A DNA stretch of 64,000 nucleotides from Phoronis australis. Taxonomy: Eukaryota > Phoronida > Phoronidae. The DNA lies in NCBI GenBank assembly GCA_002633005.1, contig NMRA01000029.1, forward strand, positions 637,119-701,118, written 5' to 3'. Below the pieces are notes generated by a model. It saw nothing but the letters and a program-made list of their open reading frames with translations, had not been told where the DNA came from and made no database searches. Below, in pieces: positions 33,746 through 46,090 of the stretch (positions within the stretch are counted from its first letter, which is position 1; each line of letters opens with the position of its first letter). Made by a program: the position numbers and the translations under genes.

Positions 33746-36610
33746 CTATGCAAAAGACATAAGGGTCAATCAAATCATCATGCTGAGAAAACGACTCAAT
33801 AAGAAGACATAGAACTTATCAATGATTCACACTGTCTCAAGGACAAGAGGCAAGATTACTGGAAATTCCAGAAAACAATAAGCAATCTAAGTGACCACTG
33901 CAAATTTAATCAGGCCAACACATCTTGAATTTCTTCAAACACCACCGCTTAGTCTTTGCTGATGAGAGCAGTAGGTGATCAAAATTTTAAAAACAAAATA
34001 CCTCCTGAAGTCAATAAAGCATAGTTGGTTCGGGTCCTGAGCAAAACTGATGCGGAATCTGTTTTTTAATTATCACTTGGCTAATCATGCTATGAACATT
34101 CCCACTAAATAAAATTGGTTCTAACCCCGGTGTTTAAGGTAAACGGCGGGGTATGGAAAATTGAACTAGACCGTATTTATCCACCTTGGCTGAGACGCGC
34201 TCGGCTCATGCTCAAAGGGATGCCGCCAAGCTGCTCTATTCATCGAGTCACGAGCGAGGATAATTGACTTCGCTCATGCGGATATGATCAGCTGATTACA
34301 GTCTAGCCTAACAACTGTACTTTTTATGGAGAGAATTTTACGTAGTTTTTACTGTAATATTTGAAAAGAGGAGCGAAAACAAATANCCAGAGCAGATTCT
34401 ACATTGTATCGCAACTCACTTTGGAATGAGGCAACTGAAATATGAGGTCTTCATCTTGCAAATGGAGACTCGGGTTTAAATTTACACACTCTACAAAGAT
34501 GGCCGACTTTAGTCCCGATGATTGGCAATACAATCTCCCAAGCCGCCGTGAAGCAGATGAAGAATGTTTCCATTTTGGAATGCTCAAATGATTTAATTCA
34601 TGGCTGATACTAACATGGATGAAAAACATGAAACTACAGCTCTGAATTACCAGTTTGGAGTTAACCAAGGTCGGTGTTCCTACATACTGAACTGGAGTTA
34701 AGGCATATGACCACTGAAAGCAGAGACTGCATTGGTATACACACCAAACACTGTTAGTGATTGACAGGTCTTCTAAATGCTTTGAAAAAAGTTTGAACAT
34801 TGTATATTTCTGAGTTGAAAGAGTCCACTTCTCTCTTGAACAACTGCCCATCTTTCAACTGGGAGTCCTAGTAATCTTACAATTAGGGCGTCCAAACTGG
34901 ATAAATTCTGATTGACAGTGAGCGTTCAAATGATATGTTGGGAGTCCTTGCCAGGGCATCCAGATTAGTGCTAATGTGTCTAAATGGATGCCAAGGACCT
35001 ACGCTATATGAAGACTTGACAAGAAATATATACATCAAAGCATGAGGATCTACATTCAAGTGTTTTGTCAAATATATGCAAGTATTTGGTTTTGCCATTC
35101 GCATATTCCGGATTTAGATTCGTAAAAATTGACGACCAATAGAGACTAAATTGTCTTGGAATCATTGAATGACTTAATTATAATTCAATGGGCATGTGTC
35201 ATTCATTATATTTTGAAATGAATAACTTTTTATAGGGGTAGGCGAATGTCTGTATGCCTACAGCATCCACAAAATGTGGCATAACTGCCTACATTTTATT
35301 TAGGTAATTACATCGCCGTGTATGTTGCAGGCATAAACAGGTGATACTACTCCCCCATAAAATGTTATTTATGTCAAATACAGCGAATAACATCGAATTA
35401 TAGAAGTTTATAATAAGCATTGAGTTCTAATTCACAAATAACATGACTCTGGAGACAATTTAGATGACATAATTTGAACATATCCATGAAAATCTTTTCA
35501 TATTTGTTTCATAACCTGACTGCATATGTCACATTTTTTGCCCCAAAATGGGCGGGCAATTACCCCCTGCCATGACTATCCTATGAATGCGGCGCATGTA
35601 AATTTTATAACGTTTCGTTCGTTACCTCTTCGGCTTTTTTACATTTCCGTCTCAACCAACATAATGTGCTTGTACGTTTCTTTCAGATGTATAAGACTAA
35701 ACGGGCACAAATTCGTATTTGTACGGTACTAGTTTGCGAATCTCGAGGCTAGGTGTTCTTCTTATAGCACCTGAATTTCAATGGCTTCCGTGAAACAACG
35801 GGGATTTTCTGCTCTCTAACGTATGCAAAGTTTGGCGTTGAATTTTTGGAAAGTGAAAGCTTAAATTGAAACAATTTTTGCACAGGAGTAAAGAGTGAAC
35901 AATTACGAATCGATTGAGGTATATACATCATCCATGTGTGATCATTTTTGTTGGAGATATGAAGGATTGAATGGGGTCTGAATAGGGACCCAGCAACTAC
36001 ACTTTTACCTCTATTATGTATTACCCCCCATACGCCTGAACTTTTTCAGCGAATTATGTCTCACACTGATTAAACCATCAATGTCAAGTTGCTGAAGTAT
36101 CTTATGCACATAGTGGGACACAACAGGAAATCGTTCAGGTCTTTAACTCTTCTCAGCTCAAACTAGGAACCAAATTGGACTCAAATAAATTCCTCTCCAG
36201 GCGCAATCGTACAGTCCTCCATTCAGTGATCCATGCACCGACAACTGACCCATTTTATACAACTCACGCAGGGGACACGAACGGCATATGGAGAGCCTAT
36301 GGGATGACTTTCGTCTCTACTGCGGCCAGTTACGACGGTGGTGTGGTACGCTCTACGGTCCCCCTAGACACGTAACCTGTAATTACTTACAGGTAAAAGA
36401 TCTTTGAGAATCAAACAGCAGAATGTTCAACTCAAGCCTCAGCTAAGCGGGGATTCCAAGTTTAGGACCAGCAGGACCTCGCACTGCCACTGGTGGTCCT
36501 TGATTCAGTTAACAACACAATTAAAAACGGACCCGACCATTACCGAACAAACTAGCGATCTAGTTTTCACTGACGCAGATATTAAGGATTTGAAAACCTG
36601 CTTTTGCTGT
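33746..36610. other. Stretch upstream of the YME1L exons, no gene found
   Basis: No AAA or protease exons were recognised. A minus-strand open frame at 34399-34851 has no family resemblance. N at 34386. A region around 35222-35500 shares words with 57780-57940 (TCCCCCATAAAA / TCCCCATAAAA, GAACATATCCATGAAAA), probably a dispersed repeat. Confidence 0.5.
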
Positions 36611-36720
36611 GTAGTACCACAGGCACCTTTAAGTAGCCCTCTACAATAAAACATAATAAAGTTATATTGTATTATTATGTTATATTGTAGAGGGCTACTA
36701 AAGGTGCCTGTGGTAGTACT
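36611..36720. repeat. Perfect-looking hairpin MITE, about 110 bp
   Basis: GTAGTACCACAGGCACCTTT is followed about 60 bases later by its inverse AAAGGTGCCTGTGGTAGTAC. The arms of about 45 bases include AGTAGCCCTCTACAATA. The centre is AT-only. Confidence 0.85.
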
Positions 36721-38157
36721 TACCTAGATTGTCACAACTGCAACTGTCAATTTTTTGTGTTCACGTGACCCTACATCAAAAGTTTTATTGGCTAAACGAT
36801 TTACTTAGCATACACAGCGACCCCTAATGGGCCTTTTGGTGCGCATTCCCGTTTTAAATTTTAAATCATCAAATATACTCGGGAACCCAATGGTCGTCCG
36901 CCTAAGCATAAAACCGGCTTATGGTCGTACTCACCCAATTATTCCACTTCAGAGTTATGCTCTGCATAGAACTTGATTTGACTCTCACAAACCCATAGTA
37001 ATAGTTGATTCAAAAGTTTTCTTTTATTTATGCCGAGTTGTTTGAACTGTGCATTGCTTGTCAGTAGCCATTTTATAATGACTCCTCATATGCTGCCGCC
37101 TTTTGAAAGAACAGAAAACCACGCAGAAAAAGGCCAAGAAAATAGTGGGAAGTGGTTTTACAGCAATTCTACTTCAACCACAAACTGTTTTACTAGTATG
37201 ATATCGATTTTTAAATCTGGAAAATAAATCGCAATTGCTTTATTCCAGATAGACCTTACTTATTTTCTATTTGTGTCCTCTTTACTTGACTTTTTGCTCT
37301 TGTTGTTCTTAACACCAATTATCTCTGCTGTCTTTCTTTTTCTTTTCAGTTTTTCTTCATTCTCTAGTGTTAACACCTTGTCAGCCAAAACAGAACTGTA
37401 ACCCTTTGAGACTTTGTCAGTGCAGTGATCATTGAACCTCGATACAATTGTTCTAATAAATTACCCAATATCGTATTGTTTGATTTTTTCTCGCCTTTAA
37501 TAGGCTTGTGCAATCATACATAAATAAATAAATACCCAAGTTGTATTTGCATTTTATTGCTCAATCTCTTCTTTTTTTATTATGTCATGCTGTGTTGTAT
37601 GTAACAATGCAATATAGTGAAATAAAGTCAATGTTTTACTTTATTGGTGGCCATTCTCCGTATCAATTCAAATATTTTAATTTTCTTCAAATAAATTCAA
37701 AATGCATTAACCAAAAATTTCAACATAAATGTTGAGCTCAGTACTTTGTTTTGCAATAAACAACAAGTGGACAATATTTTGATGACCAAGGCGTGGGCCG
37801 AAACTGTTAAGCACCCAGCGTGTTCCATTTGTCAGTTGCGTTTTTCCTTTGGCCTAACGGGTGTCGGTTAGTGCCTGGGACAAATAGATACATTGCATAA
37901 ACAATCTCTGAGTTGTTTTATGTTCCGTCTGAAGAAAATTTAATTTCGAAAATATCTTCTGAAAATGAACAAAAAAGTGCATTAGTAAAATCTACAAGTT
38001 TTTAAGTGGTCTCAAAAAAACAGTCGATAAATGCATTAATTTTAGTCTCGGTTCTTCCACGCGCGTTTCTCCCAAGAGGTTAGTACCTAACGTGTAGACG
38101 AGCACTCCAAATTGGAACGTTAAGAGTCCCGCGTGGCTGCACTGCACGCCAAAGAAG

Positions 38158-38631
38158 ATGGCGGACGACCTTTGGAGCACCACGTTGGAGTCCGGTCTCG
38201 CTGGTGGCGTTTTTCGTTCCCCAAATCGATTCATAGAAAAGGTGGCGACTCAAGATGAGCTGCCTGTGCAAATGAGGGAAATTGGTTTCATGTCTGAGTT
38301 AATTTTACCATCAATTATGACGTGCGATTTCACTGTGCACGTACCACTGCAACCCGCATGCTGGATTGTTGGACTAAAAAGTCATAGCCAGTACAAGGAG
38401 CATCTATTGGTCATAACTTTGACATTAGCCTACAAGGTTAAACCACTTTTCAGGCCTCCGAATGTTTGTTTTTGTTACTTTTCTGTGACCAGTAGACATT
38501 GGCATCGGAAATCTCATTGGATGATTTGGCAACTTTTTGGAAACTTGCAAATAAATGTAGCCGAGGCCCGCCTATTTTGTGGTTCCCGCTGTGTAAATGG
38601 TGCTCAAAGTTTCTGTAGGGACATGGACTAG
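38158..38631 (+). CDS. Hypothetical open frame of 157 codons, possibly a 5' exon
   Basis: The start AAGAAGATGGCGGACGACC is a strong initiation context. The protein begins MADDLWSTTLESGLAGGVFR and has no family I recognise. The first 50 or so residues look more gene-like than the rest, which is rich in Trp, Cys and Phe and may be read-through of an intron. No confirmed donor or partner exon. It could be chance. Confidence 0.25.
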   Translation: MADDLWSTTLESGLAGGVFRSPNRFIEKVATQDELPVQMREIGFMSELILPSIMTCDFTVHVPLQPACWIVGLKSHSQYKEHLLVITLTLAYKVKPLFRPPNVCFCYFSVTSRHWHRKSHWMIWQLFGNLQINVAEARLFCGSRCVNGAQSFCRDMD

Positions 38632-41600
38632 GAACTCAAAAATAAGCAAAATGCTAGGAAACTATAGATTTTAATTCAGAAAGTTGAACATCTCAGTGTA
38701 ATTGATATTGTCTGTAGTCAAGACAGATATTTTACTAGTACCCAGGTTTTTATCACTAAAAAGAAAGCTTCATAGAAAAACACCCGCATCAATAACACGA
38801 TCAAATTTAATTCTTTATATATGTTCAGTGTAAGATATCAAAAATGCTGTTACATGATGTGATATGTTTTATGAAACTTAAAAGATTTTTATTGACCATC
38901 AAAATCCCGGCCTCAGTATTTTTGATAGCTTTAATTGATCCTCGTGGAAAAGCGATGGAGGGTGTAATATATATAAGCAACTTATAAGTCGTGTTCACAT
39001 CGAAGGTGATCACGTAAACTCTATACAAGAGACCGATTTACAATAACTATTATCAAACAACATTATCCACTGAAGAAAACGTTTCTCAGCACATTTTTGT
39101 ACACCACTGCAGAATACCTAATTCTTTTGTACTGCTCTGACGTACAAGTCATCTAGATTGCGATAAAATCTCACCAATTTTGGACCAAAGTAGTTTCCAA
39201 AATTGCACATGTTACATTTTTGAAAACTTTCTAAAGCTGTTGTGAATGTCCACAGTTTCTTAAAAACATTGACTATCTGACAGGAACTTATAAAGTGGTC
39301 AAGCATTTATTTGATGGAAAAATAAAATAAAATTATAATTGCCCCAAATATGTCCTAATTTGGTGAGATTTAATGAGTTGTAATGTTACGGTATGTATGG
39401 ATTTCTGTATTTTTCAGTGTTATCTATCATTTGAGCAATACATCCTTAAACTAAGCCATTATGTTGCTTTAAAGTGCAACATATTTTTGTGCAGACCTTC
39501 ATTTGTTAAAGATGTTATAATTACTTGACGTATATCAGTTCAGCTGTTAGAAATACTTCTACTGAAATAATAATATTACAACAGAACAGCAGAGGTGTTC
39601 AAACAATTGTTAACACGTATGCATTGCCAGCATGGTTTGTACTGTAGATGGCGCTAAACCATTTTTGATAAATTTTGTGTTTTGTCAGTGCAGTCCTTTG
39701 AAAAGTGGACAGTGACTCATGGCAATTACTGTTGTATGCCTATTAGTTTCCGGCTTGCCCATAAGGTAGCACGCTGGTCAGCGACCTCGTAAATAAATAC
39801 TCTTTTAAGCTATCAGACTTTATCTTTGTAACACAACAACTTTGTAACACAACAATTACTTTTGTCGGAAGTAAGTGAATGCGAATTGCAATAACTATTG
39901 ACTTCAGGTGACTGTGTTGGAACATGGCAATAAAACATGAGTCTATTAAGATCATGTAGAACCCTAGAAAAATGTGCAAATTTGACCAATTTTGAAACAT
40001 CACAATGTTATGGCTGATCAGATTCTTATGAAACTTCTAGATACTCCATTCTCCAACACGCTGTTAGGAATTGGTTTTAAAATAGTCCATTTTTCAGGAG
40101 GTGCTATCATAAATAGGACTTTTATGATTTTCATAATAAAATCAAAATTACGGGAAACAAAAAAAATTGATCATTCAGAAACTGTTAACAACGCTTTTAG
40201 ATTTTATATCAAATGAAAGTTGGTCAGTTCTTGATACCTGTTTGCTATCTAGAGCTAAATTTCACCAAAAAGCGAGGGTCACGGCATAACCCAAGTAACA
40301 ACAGTGTGTTTAAAAGCACAAAATCATGTTCTGCAGACTTTTCATTTTGCAGAAAACAAAATTTTGCTTAGTTAACATCTACATTTTTGTAGTTATTTGA
40401 CTAAACACTCACTAAAGTGGGACGTGCAATCTTAGTTTCTTGTGTGATTATTTGTGTCATATGAATGTCAATTGGACAAAAAAGCTTTTGCAAAATAAGA
40501 AGAGAGAAAAAAAATTGACACTGAAAAATATAATTTACAGAATTTACACATATTTTTAACTCTGACTTCTTTTTAACAAGATGGAGTGTTTTTTGCCCAA
40601 TTTACATAAAATTTAAGCTATATTTTTTCGTTGAAGTATGGCCCTCTGGCGACCCTTTTTGGTTTTCGGAGCCACAGCTCTTGACTTGATGCATCCTGTA
40701 GTCGAATTTTTTTTTAAATGTTGCCAAGTGTTCACAATTATTTAATCACCTTGTTTTTCCAGTGGTTATAGTAAAATGTCCCCAAATTCTAAAGTTAAGC
40801 ACTATAACTGCCCTTTCTCATTTTCAAGAGATTTTAGCATGGATCTAAATGTTCAAAACTTGACAAAATACTTTCCGATGAAAGCTATGCTAGAGAACTG
40901 AAAATTGTAAAACATTAATTTGGTGCCACAGTTATCTTCCACGGATAAATGAGTACCTGTCCATAAGATTCCATTTGTCGCCCATACTTTGTCCTGAATT
41001 GGTGAAATTTTACAATTTTTTGTTCAGATTTGGCTAAATTTGGAACGTCATACTTCTGATGTGACTCGTCGAATTCATATGAAACTTTCAAATACTGTGC
41101 CGAACATGACTCGTGCTCAGTTCTCCAAAAAAGAATTGTTTTAAATGTTCCTCTTATGCATGAGGGTCAATGGTTTTTCTAAAATAATAAAATGTTGCAT
41201 GAAACAGAAACGAAACATTAATTTAGAAAACTGCCTCATGATAGTTTTTGAGATTTTATTTTGGAACTTATCAAACAAAATTTGGTCATGTGATTGTTAC
41301 AATCGTTTTGTGATGAATGTACCTTTCTTTTTTGCTCATTTTGCTAAAAAAACATGGTCACATGATCGTGAATGGGAACTGGTAGAAAGTCGAAAATCAC
41401 AATTTGCAGGCTTTCTACTTTTACAAAATATCTACATTTGCTTAACTGAAATCTGTAGCTTAGTTGATATTTTGCTTAATTCCCATACTTGTAGATAAGG
41501 TCCTTCGTATCCTGAAAAAGTCATAAAACAAAATACGTGCCTTTTTTATATTTCAGGCGCTTTGTGCCAAAATTGGTCAAGATGAAGAGGAGTGAATTCT

Positions 41601-42647
41601 TTTTTCGAGTGCCGGATGTTAATGACACGGATCATTGAGTGTGAGCAAGTTGTGCTGTTCAATACCTGGAAATATCTGCAGTAATTGAAGATTTGTGTAA
41701 AAGTTCTTTTTCAGAGTGTTTATCAGAGATTCGTTTGCAGTTAAGTTAATTTCTTACAGAGCTCTGCCAGTGATGAATTTCAATTGTTTTTGGCGACTGT
41801 TTAAACTTAACATAGAGTGCTACACCGTTTCCAGTAAACTCTGATTTTGTAAAACAAAGTAATGCTTTATTTCAATGGACTTCATTCTCCAGTCAATTAA
41901 TACTTGTTGATATGAATTATTCACTTTATAGTATACTACATTACCAGGTTTGCCAATAGGCTATTGTTGCCAGTGTGATCTAATTGGTTTGGCTGAGGAA
42001 ACCTCACCACCCAGATAATCTTCGGGAGTGCTGTTGGCATGCGTTATCTGCCTTATGCTGTAAGTTACAAAATTACAGTTTTTATAAAACAGGGGAATGG
42101 AAAGATTTTTCCATTGTGCTGATATGTGCCATAACTTCTTTCCACTCCAGCAATAACTTCCAGCCACTCATATCTCGTTTTGCGTTATATGGTTCACTTC
42201 TCATGGAACACAGAACAACTGAAGAAAACATTTTTTCATTAAGTTAATTGAATGATGTGCGATGAAAAATAGAAAATATTTAAGATATACATGTTTTTAT
42301 TTCATTGACCTAAGTTCATGTTGGTTTCTGACTTATATATATCGGAGTAGGTTAGTAACCAAGGCAACTCTGGTTTCTAATGTATAGTGAAGGCTGTCAA
42401 TATGTCCAGTCTACTTAATATTTTCTGCCTTTGTCCCGTTTTCTGCCTCATTTTACTTGTTGGAACAAAACTCCATGTGTCCAAGTGTCTAAACCGGCAA
42501 AATTGTGATATTGGTGAACTTATGGAATGCTATAGTCACAGTTTTGTTTCTATGTTTATGAAAACACCGCTCCATAACGCTGCTGACCTTGTGCACGCGC
42601 AGCGACTCTCTAGGTCGGAAGGTCACAATGAATATTTATGTTTGTGG
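38632..42647. other. AT-rich stretch without recognised gene
   Basis: I see only short open frames without motifs on both strands, plus a small direct duplication at 39826-39857 (TTTGTAACACAACAA twice). Confidence 0.6.
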
Positions 42648-43987
42648 TTAAAGGTGAAAGCAACCTTTTTTCATGTCACTTTTAGCAAAAACAAGGTCCA
42701 TTGATTATCCCAGACATATTTTTCACTTAATTACGGCTTTTTGTAATTTTATTAATTTTCTCGTCCTCTACTCCGGAAGTGTCGTTTTGGGAGGCAAGAG
42801 TTTCGCGCCAATTTCATTTCATTATAGTCTGACTGTGAGAGCTGTCGAGTCAGTCATTGTTCTACCTCGGTTGTGATAAGTTCAGTCGTCGTTTGCTCTT
42901 GTTTACAAGTCAGTCAACATGCCACGCTGTTACTACGTGCCGGGATGTACTCATTATCGTCTCACACGCGCTTTGGGTATCTTGCGTCGCTTTCCGAAGG
43001 ATGACACACTTCGCTGTACTTGGCTAGCTCGTTCATGTGAAGAACGCAGCGCTACCCGTCCACGCAACGTGGAAAGCAGTGGAAGGTTACCGAGTGTGTG
43101 GCAAGCATTTTCAGCCGTCAGATTATGAGATATGTACGCTGAATTGATGAAGGTCCCTGCGAAACAATTAACACCTGAAGAAGGGTACCATACCGTCGCT
43201 GTTGATTCCTGGCAGTGCTCCGTCGCCAACCCCGAGAAGTGCGTTTCTGAAGCATAGAAGCCTCGCGAGCTCACAGTGGCCACTATATATAGTGACTGGA
43301 GGCACTTCATCTACTGTCACCTGTGCCTCCGACGTACCATATTGCGTGCATTTCCGGGAACTAGCAGTGATTCGCCCTGTGCTGTTGTCTCTAGCCCAGA
43401 GCCTGTAAGCAGCCCTGCAGCGATGTTGAGTAGTGGGAGTGAATACAGGCCCAGTTCGACATGCAGTGAAGAGGACAGATCGTCATCCAATGAACAGATC
43501 GGTGAGCCTAAGTTTGATAAGTTTATTGTGGACTTGTATTGGAGCTATTTGGAAGGCGCCAGGTGTGTGGCGAGGGAGTCACACAGCGGGATGTAAGCAG
43601 TTTGGGTGCTCAGATCACCCTTGAGTGGGAGTGTGTCGCGGGACACTTGGGCAAGTGGGACAGTTCTTCCTCTGTACGTGAGACGATAATGAGTACACCC
43701 CAGTACGCAGCAACAGCGTGGCATGTTGACTGACTCGTAAGCAAAAGCAAACGACGACCGAACTGATCACAACTGAGGTAGAACAATGACTGACTCGACT
43801 GCTCTCACAGTTAGACTATATGAAAAGAAATTGGCGCGAAATTCTTGCCCCCCAAAACGTCACTTTCGGAGTAGACGACGAGTAATTAATTAAATTACGA
43901 AAAGCAGTGAATAAGTGAAAAATATGTCTGGGATAATCAACGAACCTTGCTAAAAAGGACATGAAAAAAGGTTGCCTTCACCTTTAA
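42648..43987. mobile_element. THAP-type inverted-repeat DNA element, copy 2 (most complete)
   Basis: Termini are TTAAAGGTGAAAGCAACC and GGTTGCCTTCACCTTTAA. The inverted repeats extend about 300 bases or more inward. From 42919 the plus strand reads [14 protein letters not shown]...RFPKDD...CTWLARS, a THAP zinc finger (C2CH, DNA binding, as in P-element transposase). Frame is lost before the VCGKHF part, which continues in another frame at about 43095-43125. No DDE catalytic region is visible, so this is a non-autonomous derivative. A second inverted copy of the THAP start lies at about 43690-43730. Confidence 0.82.
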
Positions 43988-45286
43988 AAACAAACACCAG
44001 AACTTCTAATCAATCCTATTTGTGCAACAGTTTGTGATGGATTTGTATTTTTTAAGGAGCCTTAAAGTGGTAACTAAATGTAGTTGTGTTTTTTGGAAGA
44101 AATAGTGCGAAATTAAAAAATATTGAAGAAAAAGTTCATTGGCAAGAAATATAATGCATTGATAGCCTTTGAGTAGCAATGGCACATGGCTAAAAGTATT
44201 GTGAAATGTATTATCTTTATTCTAACTTGACATTTAAGAAAATTGCACCTTTGGCGAGTTAAGGAAATGCAAATTCATTTTCAACGTATCTTGTCATGTC
44301 ATGCTGGAATACAAATGATGTATTTTGCCAATAGGAGATTTGCTTCGGTTCATTAGTGCTTTTTATTTGCCTGTTCGAATTTACCAGAACTTGTTTGATA
44401 TGGGAAATTTGCCCAGACAATCCAAAACATTAATTTAATGAATTTTGATGGTTTATAGAAAGTGAAGGTCTCAGTTTGGGAACGGTGTCACATATTTCTT
44501 GGAGTTCTGGTAAGTACTTTTTTATTATTGCTTAGTGAAAGTCAAGTACCTTGTTTTTTGTTCTTGATGTTTATTATGAAATAGTCAGTACAATAAATAT
44601 ACAAACCCAGAAGGCACTAAGGAGGCATTGTATCGGGGCTAAAAATACAACAAAGAAATCTATATACAATTATACACAGATATATAAATTCATAAATTGA
44701 TGTTAATATTACAATGACATATGATTACGAATATAAATAAATCATATTCATACATGAAAACAATTTTATCGACTCTCACAAAGAGATAAAACCTTATTTT
44801 GATTTAGGGTCGAGTACGTTACATCCATTTAGAACAAAATGAATTTTGTTAATGATTTGAGGAATATCTGAATATTTTTTGTAAACATTGGAGTATTGTT
44901 TGAGTTGTTGTCCATCAAGTTTGTTTTCGGTGACCTTGACATACACCATTTTCAAGGTGTTCATGGGAAAATCAAGTTTTTATGCAGAAAATGGTTTTTG
45001 TTGTGATATCTCAAGAAGGAAGATATGGTGTGCAATTAAATTACTCTGACAAATTCTCAAGTTGACTTCCTTGCTCTTCTTTTTTTGGTCTATCGTATTT
45101 GTGTTGTAGCTAGGTCATATTTTCTGTGATCGACATGAAATTTGCATGCAATATTTATCTCATCAATTGCTTGAAGTGTGTGGTCTAATCGACTGAAATC
45201 AGACACAGATTGGCGGTGTGACAGCGATCCTTCCACAGAACCATCTGAAAGTTGCTGTATAAATATTGATTATTACATGGCGAAGT
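43988..45286. other. AT-rich stretch without recognised gene
   Basis: Nothing supported here on either strand. Confidence 0.6.
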
Positions 45287-45405
45287 CGTTATCCCCCGTT
45301 ATCTGGAGCCCAAGTGGATTTTGGAGAATTATCGCCTGAGGGGCATTAGCCCCGAGGGTGATAATTCTACAATATCCACGAGGGCTCTAGATAAGGGGGA
45401 TAACG
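45287..45405. repeat. Hairpin repeat, about 119 bp
   Basis: CGTTATCCCCCGTTATCTGG on the left pairs with GGGCTCTAGATAAGGGGGAT on the right. The inner arms GAGAATTATCGCC / GGGTGATAATTCT flank a loop at GGGGCATTAGCCCC. Confidence 0.82.
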
Positions 45406-45639
45406 GTTGAGAACATGTAAGAATCTATTTATACCACATACTAAACGAGAAACATTGCAATGAATCGATTTACCTTTTCTGACTCTCCACTGAGCTTTGT
45501 AACTTCTTTCTATGTCAGTGGCCCGGGGTCGGAGGTTCGTGACCTTTTAAGAAAAACCGGGCTATTTTTGTCAAATAATGCTTTTACTCAAAACCAATTG
45601 AAAACTTAACTATAATAGAAATAAATTGAATTTATAAAT

Positions 45640-46090
45640 TAAGGTTTACTAACTATTATAGCTTAAAACACGTTTTTTTCATGCTAAGCTTCGACCAGGA
45701 AATTATCGTCTACTAAAGTAGGTTACCACTGGTAACTGAATATAATTCTCAAGTCAAAGATCCTGACGACACGATACCCGCATTCAAACTGGAGATCGGT
45801 GATTTACAAGTAAGAGGACATGAGAGAAAAATTTCACTGAATTAAGATATCATTTTTACGGAAATTATGTGTCTAATTATTTTTCGTAGCGTATAAGTAC
45901 AGTACAATGCGGTTTGTTGAACATGCGATTATTGCGCGTGCTCATTTAAGTATTCTATTTTCACTCTTGATGACGTCAGTCGCTGCATGGTGTAGTGGTA
46001 AAGTCGGCGACCAGCAATTCCAGGGTCCCGGGTTCGACTGCGTCCTCGATTTCCGGCCAAATCGTTATCTCACTAGTGAGCTAACTTTAT
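45640..46090 (+). mobile_element. Repeat with tRNA-like (pol III) core, copy 1
   Basis: Near 45977-46050 lies a tRNA-like core with A box TGGTGTAGTGG and B box GGTTCGACTGC. The surrounding 450 bases match the reverse complement of 55170-55620. The two copies are therefore about 9.5 kb apart in inverted orientation. It could serve as a SINE. No intact tRNA acceptor stem was seen. Confidence 0.6.

Noticed and set aside
34399-34851. Missing AAA or protease exon of YME1L
   Set aside because: The translated sequence has no Walker, SRH or HExxH motif and no FtsH-like stretch.
42919-43128. Independent THAP-domain host gene
   Set aside because: It lies inside long terminal inverted repeats, is frameshifted before the second half of the finger, and has two sister copies with the same ends. 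It is transposon sequence.
45977-46050. Functional tRNA gene
   Set aside because: A and B boxes are present, but I could not pair a complete acceptor stem and anticodon arm, and the sequence belongs to a longer repeated element.
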